From Herpomyces periplanetae (Eukaryota > Ascomycota > Laboulbeniomycetes > Herpomycetales > Herpomycetaceae), in the NCBI GenBank assembly GCA_009733715.1, contig WMKJ01000030.1, forward strand, positions 57,263 through 121,262: a DNA stretch of 64,000 nucleotides. Reading direction: 5' to 3'. Below the pieces are notes generated by a model that worked only from the letters and a program-made list of their open reading frames with translations, was not told where the DNA came from and ran no database searches. This document shows positions 9,415 through 18,468 of this stretch, one piece after another. Position 1 is the first letter of the stretch. Each line of letters begins with the position of its first letter. Both the position numbers and the translations under genes were made by a program.

Positions 9415-11844
9415 CTAATTTTCGACCATGCATGCGTACACGTCGATTTGGGTTAATCTTTTACTACGGTGCTATTCATCCAGGTAAATTGTACTGGGAT
9501 TTTCAAAGCTAGGGCAGGACAAGCTGCTGTGTGTAAGAATTGTAAACTTACATATATGTGGCAATTTTCCTGTCACCAACACTTTCATGAGCATCCCTAT
9601 TCCATCTAACCAATCATATGCGTAAAGACATTATACGTACAATCTAGTACGTGAACCATGAACAAGTAGGCAATACTTGCACTCACTTTCACCAGGATGA
9701 TTTTACGATTCAAGGAAGAGGGAAAATGGAAACTTTCATACATCACTACCATGGATAAGTCTGTCATTAAGTTTATCTTTAATCATGACGGGTGAGGGGA
9801 AAGGCTATTCTAGTTGAGGACAGCGCAAGATAAGCCATGGTTAGGATGAGGTGATAATAGTAATGATGGTGATAGTATACTAGTAAAGGCGTCAGATGGG
9901 AACACTTGGGCAAAAGGTTGGTTGGTTAGCGTATGCGTAAGAAAGTTTATTGATGCCAAAAGTTTGTGTTTCACGGAGCGTAGATATGATTAACGAATTG
10001 GTTAATTGGTAATTGCATGATCTGATTGGGACTCGCTGTGCTTGATAAGTGAAGGCTACGTTTGCTATAGAGGACATAAGAACTTGGATACTTGGTTTCA
10101 TTTAGAATGAAATTGCCCTAAACTGCTAACATATGTACGTATAGCGACAAGCATGTCCCAAGTGTATGGAATGGATTCGTGTCATGCAAGGAATGTTATA
10201 ATTGTTTGCACAAGATGCCACGTCATAACATGTCTTACTGTCAACGGTGTCGTATGAGCAGTTAACACGAAAGTCATGAGGGTAGATTTTTGGCCAAGAA
10301 TCAGAACTTTGTATGATTGATTAGTATAATGCAACCCACATTTTTGCCAGATGACCCAAACAACTTATTGCTAATGTACCAACTTCAAGCAATATGCATT
10401 CCTGCTATAAGCATTAGTGACTGGGAGCAATAAAGTAGGTGTATGTGCTACATGAGAACGTAATACAGTGTAAGCAAGTGTATGAATAAAGTGACAATGT
10501 CAGATCATTGTATTGTATCGTTCGTTTACTCAGGAGAATAGTGCGGTAGTCGCCGCGGAATATCCCGGTGCAACATTTGGAAATTTTGTTGGCTGAGGGA
10601 GAAGCTGAGATGAACTAGTATGAAATGGAATACGTGGCGAGTTGTGAGTTGTCGTGGTATGGTTAGAGAAGAGAAGTCTGTGTCGCGGAGTAGCAATAAT
10701 TGGGAGGGCAATTAGGACGAATTTGGTGTATTGTGAAATGCTGTGTGAAACAGAATCATCCTCTGCCAAAGTTCCAAGCGGGGGAGTAAGCCTGGGCATG
10801 CCACGATAAACAGGAGTAGGGGAGGGGAGACATGGTGATGCTGCTGGTGATGTCGCTCCCGATGTTGCTCCCGATGCGGCTCTCAGCGTCCTCCCGACGG
10901 CGTTCCCGATGTGACTCGCATCTCCGCTCCCGGCCCCAAGCCCAGCGCATCCAATCCATTACGTCACTTTTACATAACTGCATGGAGCAACAATGTTCCG
11001 GCCACAGGTCCCCAGCCCGGAACATTATGTGTCCGGGCCCGAGCCCCAGTTCAACTTCTCGATTTGCTTCGTCGCCGCTCGCCGCTGGACGTTCGCGATA
11101 CGCGTTCCTCGTATGAATTTCTCGATAAACTTTTCGGCTCAGATTAATTCTTGCCTGCTTGCTTGTTTGTTCGTATGTGTTGATTTGATATTGGTTGAAG
11201 ATTACACTAACATCAATATCTATTCCTCCACTCAACTTATATTCCACAAAATCATCAAGTTAGCTTCATACATAACATCTCTTTATTAATTACATGAACA
11301 ATTTCTCTACGTCTCGTAATAATACCTAATAAATTTTATACGAATACATCCTTACAACTTACATCCTTAAAATCTTCAACACCGACCCCAAAGGCAACGC
11401 CAACGCCAGCCCCAATACCCGATACCCATACTGATACTATAATTGTAACTCCCACTTACGCCTTCGCCTATTCTGATACTAACTTAACTAACTCTACTAG
11501 TTTCGCCGATACCGATATCGTCACTAATACTGATATCCCGTGTTCGTAGCATCAACCACTATTCGCATACCCATAATTTTTAATGCACTACTCACATTCT
11601 CTAGCTACTATTATCGTGTTACACTATTCACTCAGCAAAATGGATATGTTAAATTCCCTGGGAAAGTCATTCTTCTCGTAAGTTTCCTTCCCGTATAGCT
11701 CCCATCGCATGATGGAGAACACTGGCTATCTTTTAAACAAACTTTACCACAATACATCACCCTTTTAGCCCTCTTCACGCTAACTATTCCCGTACAATCC
11801 CTACTTATACTCACTTAACTTCATTCGTATCTAGGACTAAAGTT
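9415..11844. other. Poorly resolved 2.4 kb region upstream of the BAR gene
   Basis: No gene could be assembled with confidence. It contains minus-strand coding-like pieces (9650-9800, 9892-10101), a plus-strand Cys-rich open stretch (10143-10265, CKECYNCL...YCQRC), and a GC-rich island (10850-11110) in which both strands stay open (the ORFs at 10756-11247 and 10832-11289 overlap antisense and look spurious). A Thr/Pro/Asp-rich open stretch (about 11334-11549) shows imperfect GATAC repeats. The 3' part should carry the BAR gene promoter. Confidence 0.3.
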
Positions 11845-13594
11845 ATGCCCCAAGTGGTCAAAACTTCGCAGTTCGTTCGCGGTCAATTAGGACAACCTGA
11901 AGATAAGGCATGTTATCGCACAATGACTACCACTTTTTTTATCTCTTTAAACACTATGCAATGTTTATTTTTATACGATTGATTAAGTTCAATACACGTT
12001 CGCACGCACATTTACTCAACAATATATGCATCTAGACCGAGCTTCCAGCGGATTACATCGCGCTAGAAAAGCAAGTCGATGCACTGAAACTAGTGCACCA
12101 CAAACTGCTCCAAATAACGTACGCCTATTCCCCATTTCCTATACATTGTCTCTTGGTTAATTGAAACGTGAAACGCCACTTCACTTCACTCTTTCACATA
12201 GTTGCTCAGAGTGACGTGACAACTCAAAAGCATCTTCGTGCTAGCTGGATTTGCCCTCCTCGACCTTTACAATGCATACTAAAAAACTGATATCTATTTA
12301 TTGCTGATAGGTCAAATTTCGCGCATGAATCATACGATTATCCCAGTAATCTGCGAGAATCATTCAATGAATTGGGCCAAACAGTGGCCGAAAAAATGGC
12401 AGTGCTATCAGCTGCATCATCCGCTTCTGAAGCCGCTGCTGTTATGACTGCACCAAAATCTGGAAAGCATGAACCTAAAACTTTCGCGCACGCAATCGCA
12501 CGTACGGCTCTCTTGAGCTCACAAGCCCTATTGCGTAGTGTAAAAGCCGCCAAATCTGTTAATACAACGTCCTCCACAACTGACGTTAACTTCGAACTGA
12601 ACACCGACGATCACAATGAACGTAACCTTATTGAAAGTTCAAGTCAAGCCGCTTTAGCAATCGCTCTTAGCAAGTATGCTATAGCAATGGAAAAAGTCGG
12701 CGAGGCTCGATTAGCACAAGACTCTACTATCCAAGCTAGATTTCTAGCCGGGCTAAGCACAACACTAAACACTTCCATTTGTTTTGCACAACGTGCGCGC
12801 AAAGCCGTTGAAAAATCACGCTTGCATTTAGACGTTGTAAAGGCAAAGGTGTACGGCGGCCCATTTTCTCTTCGACATGAAGATCATGATGCCGCATCAA
12901 ATGATGAACGATTATCCGAACAAGATCGATTAACCATCGAAGCTGCAGAAGATGAATTTGTGGGTCAAACCGAGGAAGCGGTAGGGGTAATGAAAGATGT
13001 AAGTTACAAAGGGGTGTGGGTGTCAGATTAAGAGACAAAGATACAGCGAATGAGTGGTTTGATCACTGACAAGCGCGTGCGTATACGCGCAACTTATCCA
13101 CTCGTTCGCTCACCCTGTTTTATAACTTGTTTTTGGATATGCCAAATAATGCGAAGAACGTGTGGACACTCACACATGTATAGGTACTTGACACGCCAGA
13201 GCCACTTCGTAACTTGGTGGAACTCATAACTGCCCAATGGGAATTTCATAAAACGGCGTATGAAATATTAACAGAGTTAAAACCAATCGTCTGTCAAATG
13301 CAAGAGGACCAAGAGGTAAGTAGGTAGCACCGTAAAGAAATGTACATGCGCGCGCGTATACACACTTATACTCTGCCGTTAGTGAAGCACACCATCCATC
13401 TCCCATTGTATACTTCTACACGGGAATGTCCGTGCATCGCTACAGCAGTCAGCCCACTAGTCGTTAGTTAGGCTAGAAAATGTGTGCATACGCGCGCGCC
13501 CAAACTTATACTTGATCCTCTTTATCTGACTCACTACACCTCGCCCCCCTGGCCCGTTTAGCACCGATACCGCCAAAATCGTGAAAACGCGTGA
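11845..13594 (+). CDS. GVP36: Gvp36-like BAR-domain protein
   Basis: Membrane-curvature protein of the fungal Gvp36 type, linked in yeast to Golgi and endocytic vesicle traffic. Exons 11845-11907, 12036-12118, 12311-12998, 13184-13315 and 13562-13594 give 332 residues. Diagnostic blocks are ELPADYIALEKQVDALKLVH, the following SNFAHESYDYPSNLRESFNE, ALSKYAIAMEKVGEARLAQD, LSTTLNTSICFAQRARKAVE and DTPEPLRNLVELITAQWEFH. Long amphipathic helices fit a BAR fold. Residues of the helix-1 region are Ala/Ser-rich. The first intron appears to start with GC (AAG|GCATGT...CTAG); the alternative GT two bases downstream would break the frame. The last exon adds HRYRQNRENA. Introns 3 and 4 contain alternating CG/TA-rich runs such as CGCGCGCGTATACACAC. 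Confidence 0.85.
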
Positions 13595-13628
13595 AACCGG
13601 ATTTGCCAGTTTTTTTCATCAAGACTAG

Positions 13629-13662
13629 GCGCGCGCGCACGAACGCATGCATGCATGCATGC
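13629..13662. repeat. (GC)n and (ATGC)n alternating tract
   Basis: GCGCGCGCGCAC followed by CGCATGCATGCATGCATGC. Purine-pyrimidine alternation is almost perfect, so it is a Z-DNA candidate. Confidence 0.8.
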
Positions 13663-13948
13663 TCGATTTAAAAAGTTACTTTGCTGGATCCGTGTCTCGG
13701 TACGGTAAACGACGTGTAGCACGCACGCACGCACGACCCTGTCCATATCGCAACGTCGCGCACCACGGGAAACCAACGTACATGCATGTGTACAATTCAT
13801 CGCTCACTCACTTACTTTATACGTGTGTACGAGAAACGGGGCAATCATTTTTTACGACATTTATTTCTAGCGTAAACAAGTAAAGTATGGAAATAGTAGA
13901 AATTATGATCAAAATGAGATAAGGTAGTGCCGAGCCGTGCCGTACATT

Positions 13949-13965
13949 GTGTGTGTGTGTGTGTG
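13949..13965. repeat. (GT)n microsatellite
   Basis: Uninterrupted GT run in the BAR-RING spacer. Confidence 0.85.
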
Positions 13966-14418
13966 CATAAGTGGTTAAGAACATGTGGGTGAGCGGTATG
14001 TAAAGGCTAGATATTCATATCACATCGTGAAGATAGTACATGGAAACGTAATCCCTGAGATATAATCAAGTAGATAGCTGAAGCGAGGTAAACTGACGCG
14101 AGACGAACCGTTAGACTTAAATCCTTCGTCAAGGATGCTGGCTGTTGCAAGTTGAATAACAGTATAGTAATAGGTATATTAGCAATGAATTATGAAAATG
14201 GGAAGCAGAACTGACGGTGTGATCTACTTAAACACTGGCGGATCCGGGTATGCGGGCCCGAGCTCATCTGACAACAAGTACTAAACGAGCGGGATACGCA
14301 ACAAGAGACTCATAAAACTAGCCGTTACCAGATAATCTTCATCTTGAAGACTAAACTGACTGAATAAACGTCCAACTGAGTGTCGTATCATATTGCATCG
14401 TGGAACAGCCAAGGGCAC

Positions 14419-16611
14419 TTAAGCAGGCGCAGCAGCCGTAGCAGTTGTAACGGACTCATCGGGCAATTTTTCTAAAACTCCTTGTGCACGACATAAAGGG
14501 CATGAGTTTCTCCCCGTAGTTAACCACTTTTCCACGTTGTTAGTATCAGAATAACCATGAGAGGAACTTGTATCCACAACCAATTTACTTACCTGATCAA
14601 TACAGTCCTTATGATACATATGATCGCAATTGACCAAGCGTCGGCATACATCGTTCATCTCATATTCACACAGGCATACTAAACACTTTTGTGTTTTATC
14701 GAGAGTAATCTGCTCTGACGAATCTAACCCGCATGCTAGAAATCGCTCTTCGGTGGACTTTCGAATAATAAATACTCCTGGTGCTGCTTCAACATCCGAT
14801 ACTGATGCTACCGGAGGCTTCGCGGGCCCAAGCAATGCTGGAAGTACTAGCAAATCTTCATAAGAGGGATTATCTGAAAATAAACTAGGCGTGGAGAGAA
14901 TGGGATGATTTTCCGGATAACTACCTCCAAACACGTATATTATCCAACTTTGTGCACCTTCTGAATTTTCCGGTGCAATGTACCCATTTCTACGAGGTGA
15001 CCCTAAACCGTAACGTGTAAACGCACCTTGACTGTTCCTTCTTTCGCGTAAACTAGGGGCCCGAGTAAGCGGTGGTGTAGGAAGAGATGACGATAGATCC
15101 AAAATGGATGCATCTATGGGAGAAGAATCAAGGTCATCATAAGATAATGAAGGGGTTGAAGATGTCGAGGTAAGGCTAGGGTCGGGTGTTAGGTAGGGCA
15201 TGGAAGCTGGACGAGGGGATGAATCATCAGGTATTGAATTATGAGGTAAATCAAGGGATGAAGAACGATCTGGTGAGAAAGGAGAAGGGGACGATAGGGA
15301 ATCGTTCGAGGAATTTGCGCCGGTAGCGCCATCTGATGGTGTAGTAGTAGTCGGAGCGGCATTGGTAGTCGAGTAAGTAGGTTCGACACCAACACCGTCA
15401 CTGGCTGACGCTGCCCTTTCACGTAGATCTTGAGGATGACGACGAAAACTAGTGAAAGCATCATCGGAAGATGTAGGTAGATTTGAAAGAAAATCAAGAA
15501 ATGGAAGTAAATTTTGATCATCCTCAGGTGCAGAAGATGATATAGAGCGTATACCAACAATAATTACGGGAACAAGACGTAGTTCTGAATTTAGTGTAGT
15601 TTGAGATGATGTGTTATCAACCGCAGAAAACCTGAACATACGGAAAAAGTTTAACCGGGTATCATCCATAAACGAAGGTGATTCAGACTCTGAATCGCCA
15701 CTCATAGAGCCGCGTAAAGCTGCTGATATTTGCCCATTTCGAAGTGCTTCGAGAAAACTTGGAAAATTTGTATCATCATGGCTATAGGGGTACAAGGAAT
15801 CGCTGGGAGAAGTAGCCGAAGTGGACGAACTTAGATCTGACGTTCCTAACAAAGTAGCGGCCGTAGCAGCTGCGGCAACTGAAAGAAGACGAGAAAGTAT
15901 GGCAATTTGATCATCGGGTGAACGTAGAGAAGATGACGCTTGTCGGCGCAGAGAATGCGTAAAACTACGAATTCTCGACGATGTAGGAGGAGACGGAGAC
16001 GTTGAATTGTGATGATCAGTTTGAGTAGGTGAGAAAGGAGGGGAAGAAGAAGATAAATGAGATGAGCATGGTGAGCGTGAACTAGTTGGTAATGGAGAAG
16101 TCGATGATGATGATGATGATGATGATGATGAATTATGACACCGGTGTATATCAGAGGAATAACCATCAGTCGGGGGAGAAGAGCGTCGGCGTGAACGAAG
16201 TTGCCGGAAACGTGAAAGTGTTTGTTCCATAGGGGGCCGGGAAAATGTAGATAACCTGAATATAGATGAATTCCTGATACGACGACGAAGAGGGGATAGA
16301 AAGACACGAGAATTTGATCGAAAACGAGAAGAGTTTGAGTTTGGTGAAGTTGTAACAGACGATGTATTGCTAGTCGTGAAAGTATTCGCGCCAACGTTCG
16401 TGGTACCAGTAGATTCAAGTGTGGCCGCAGAGGTCGGTTCTGTAGATAAATGATTCATCGTATCACGACCACTATTAGACGTATTAACATTTAGAGGAGA
16501 GCATGATCGGGGTAAAGGTGCAGAAGAAATACGAGAACGACGATCATGTCCACCTGAACGTGAAGAGGAAGAATGAGAAGGTGAAATAATTCGAGAAGAA
16601 GAGACTCCCAT
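14419..16611 (-). CDS. RING-H2 finger protein, probable E3 ubiquitin ligase
   Basis: Long disordered Ser/Pro/Thr-rich protein with a C-terminal RING-H2 domain. The RING has CLVC, then NCDHMYHKDCIDQ, then WLTTG and CPLCR: C3H2C3 ligands in order. The frame is open across 14527-14592, but this is almost certainly an intron. It starts GTAAGT, carries TACTAAC, ends AAAAG and is 66 nt (22 codons without stop); removing it gives the canonical CIDQ-WL spacing. From ATG 16611 the spliced product is 708 residues. I chose 16611 because MGVSSSRI is a myristoylation-like N-terminus; an in-frame ATG at 16755 would add 48 residues with a Phe/Leu-rich stretch. A poly-Ser run is encoded by the GAT/ATC repeat at 16103-16130. 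The substrate is unknown. Confidence 0.82.
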   Translation of the reverse strand: MGVSSSRIISPSHSSSSRSGGHDRRSRISSAPLPRSCSPLNVNTSNSGRDTMNHLSTEPTSAATLESTGTTNVGANTFTTSNTSSVTTSPNSNSSRFRSNSRVFLSPLRRRIRNSSIFRLSTFSRPPMEQTLSRFRQLRSRRRSSPPTDGYSSDIHRCHNSSSSSSSSSSTSPLPTSSRSPCSSHLSSSSPPFSPTQTDHHNSTSPSPPTSSRIRSFTHSLRRQASSSLRSPDDQIAILSRLLSVAAAATAATLLGTSDLSSSTSATSPSDSLYPYSHDDTNFPSFLEALRNGQISAALRGSMSGDSESESPSFMDDTRLNFFRMFRFSAVDNTSSQTTLNSELRLVPVIIVGIRSISSSAPEDDQNLLPFLDFLSNLPTSSDDAFTSFRRHPQDLRERAASASDGVGVEPTYSTTNAAPTTTTPSDGATGANSSNDSLSSPSPFSPDRSSSLDLPHNSIPDDSSPRPASMPYLTPDPSLTSTSSTPSLSYDDLDSSPIDASILDLSSSLPTPPLTRAPSLRERRNSQGAFTRYGLGSPRRNGYIAPENSEGAQSWIIYVFGGSYPENHPILSTPSLFSDNPSYEDLLVLPALLGPAKPPVASVSDVEAAPGVFIIRKSTEERFLACGLDSSEQITLDKTQKCLVCLCEYEMNDVCRRLVNCDHMYHKDCIDQVSKLVVDTSSSHGYSDTNNVEKWLTTGRNSCPLCRAQGVLEKLPDESVTTATAAAPA
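16103..16130. repeat. GAT trinucleotide repeat encoding poly-Ser
   Basis: About nine GAT units on the plus strand inside the RING gene; on the coding strand it reads as a Ser run of the disordered region. Confidence 0.85.
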
Positions 16612-17400
16612 AGTGGGGGGTAAAATTTTGTATGGTGAAGGTAAGGGTTTGAAGGGAAGAAAGAAGAAAAAAAGGTAACTGGTATAGTGTGAAATAAATG
16701 CAAAACGTAGACCTTTAAGTAGACGAGAAGCCCATGGAAAAGGCGAAATTTTCATACAACCCAGGATTAGTCATCGACCAGAAAGTGTGCTGCCACATGA
16801 CTAAGCGTTTCGGTACACCGAGTCACGCGTGTAGTGTCGGGAGGGAATGAAGTAAAAGCCAGGTGGAGGGGGTGCCGGAAGGGAGGGAATGCTGGGTGTA
16901 GTAGTGGTGCTTGAACGTGGAGTTGTCGTTTGATAAATGTGTCCCTGATCAAGCCGGTTTAACCATGCGAGAAGGTTTTGCCGTGTATTTCTGTCATGTT
17001 TTTTCAGATTAGGTAAATTTTGGAGACGAAAGTTGTGCAAATGGTGGGCCTAATATTAGGGCAAAAGCGGGAGCTACGGTTTAAGTGCCTCTTTTAACCT
17101 AGTGAGTTATATTTTATTTTTCCTTCTCCCTATAAAACTGTTAACATCTAAATTGAATTTTTTGGTAGAAGCTAACAAAAAATAACTGTTCAAGTTAACT
17201 TGACTTGTTCGACAATTCTCCAAAAAATTCACATTCTACTCACCCCACATCCCACTTTAACTTCCCTTCTATTAGTAATCTTGGATTAATCAGCCGTGGA
17301 ATAGAGAAAGTTTTTGCCGAGGAAGATTTGACAATTGGTTAATGGTTTGAGGGATGACACGAAATTGATTGAAGTTAATTAGGGCGTGGATGTTACGAGT
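16612..17400. other. Divergent region between RING gene and ORF 17401, with a possible exon
   Basis: Promoter space for two divergent genes. On the minus strand, 17053-16801 is open after a possible acceptor (ATATTAG) and reads NLPNLKKHDRNTRQNLLAWL, then a Thr/Pro-rich tail to a stop. It has no ATG and no identified upstream exon, so it could be a small gene's last exon or chance. Confidence 0.3.
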
Positions 17401-18084
17401 ATGCGTCGAAGCAAGACAGACAAAAATTTACGAATTAGGATTCTTAGAATTATCATATCAAGAACCTTGAGAAGTAATGCTAAAATTGCCAAAAAGGCTA
17501 TTATGAGCCTGAAAAGGCATCGTGGGATTGGCCACGTGTGGAGTGAATTATGTGAAATGATGGTATTTAACGTTGAGTCTATGCAGTCAAGACTTAAGGT
17601 ATCTGAACACACGGAAGCCATTCAGGTGGATAATCAAGGGAGTTCGCAGCATGTTAATGTGTATGGGAAAAGAGGGTATCAGGAATTTTGTGACCTTACT
17701 ATCCCCCATTCTCCACTCCCTTCGTCTCATCAGATTGCCTCACTTCAAACCTTTCTTCGTCGTTTATCCCATACGGCTTCTTCCATTTATTCTACATCTC
17801 TTATTTCCAAATCCAATAATCATCGATTAACATCACTTCATATATTTCCTGTAATATTTACATGGAACCTTATAAAACTGTTGCATGTTCAGGATGAAAG
17901 TATAGCTCTTCGTGAAGCTACTTCTCTTTTAGCTCAAATTGACGAAACAATATCCGAATTTCCTCATAAAATGGTTGATAACTTGATTCAATTTCGCCAT
18001 GCAATCTCTCTCTGGGTTGACTATCTATCTTCACGTCCCCATTCATCTTTGACCACACCTTATCCACCCCTTATCTCTCCCTAA
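17401..18084 (+). CDS. Hypothetical protein (227 aa), no recognised family
   Basis: Open frame from ATG 17401 to TAA 18084. The N-terminus is basic and helical (RIRILRIIISRTLRSNAKIA), the middle is Ser/His-rich, and the C-terminal third is again helical and hydrophobic (FTWNLIKLLHVQDESIALRE, LLAQIDETISEFPHKMVDNL). It ends in a Pro/Ser-rich tail. No signal peptide or catalytic motif seen. Length and amphipathic composition suggest a real gene, but I know no homologue. An upstream exon is possible: an open stretch ends at an ATTG|GTTAAT donor near 17340. An intron in the middle segment is also possible. Confidence 0.5.
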   Translation: MRRSKTDKNLRIRILRIIISRTLRSNAKIAKKAIMSLKRHRGIGHVWSELCEMMVFNVESMQSRLKVSEHTEAIQVDNQGSSQHVNVYGKRGYQEFCDLTIPHSPLPSSHQIASLQTFLRRLSHTASSIYSTSLISKSNNHRLTSLHIFPVIFTWNLIKLLHVQDESIALREATSLLAQIDETISEFPHKMVDNLIQFRHAISLWVDYLSSRPHSSLTTPYPPLISP

Positions 18085-18468
18085 CCCTTCCCTTTTCCAA
18101 GTCCCAACTCTCTTGAAAAGTTCACAAAATTTACAACCACACTTATAGTCACTTTGACCTTAGTCAATTCTACTCTTACAATTGCCTATTCTGCTTTGTG
18201 ATCCCGTAACCCATCATCATCATCCTACACCCCCCAAACGTCCCTATTCATGATCTGACGCCCGCGCCACGCCTATACATCCACCAGCCACATACGCCAC
18301 GTGATCGATTGGGAGGATTTTGTGGTTTGAACGCGTGTTTTGTGTCCTTTTTTAAAAAAATGAACGATTTACTTAATTCAAAACTATTTCAGTTCGATAT
18401 TTTAAGGCAGCGACTTTTTGTGGTTTTAATTTACGAGTAGAATTATCATTGAATAATTATCTTATCTC
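18085..18468. promoter_or_regulatory. Intergenic region upstream of GPI7
   Basis: About 380 bp; pyrimidine-rich at first, with a CACGTG near 18299, then AT-rich up to the GPI7 start. No coding signal. Confidence 0.35.

Larger units (their letters stand above)
13595..14418. other. Convergent spacer between BAR and RING genes, rich in simple repeats
   Basis: About 820 bp between two converging 3' ends. It holds a GCGCGC/ATGCATGC block, three ACGC units near 13722 and a GT run. Short ORFs on both strands (13558-13883) are by-products of these repeats. Confidence 0.45.

Noticed and set aside
10756-11289. Overlapping ORFs on both strands (163 aa minus, 94-98 aa plus)
   Set aside because: Mutually antisense in a GC-rich patch, with Arg/Ser-biased composition and no conserved motif; more likely a promoter-type GC island.
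15189-16418. Minus-strand ORFs of 123 and 190 aa inside the RING gene
   Set aside because: Out-of-frame shadows of the Ser/Pro-rich RING protein; the His/Leu runs come from the GAT repeat and Ser codons.
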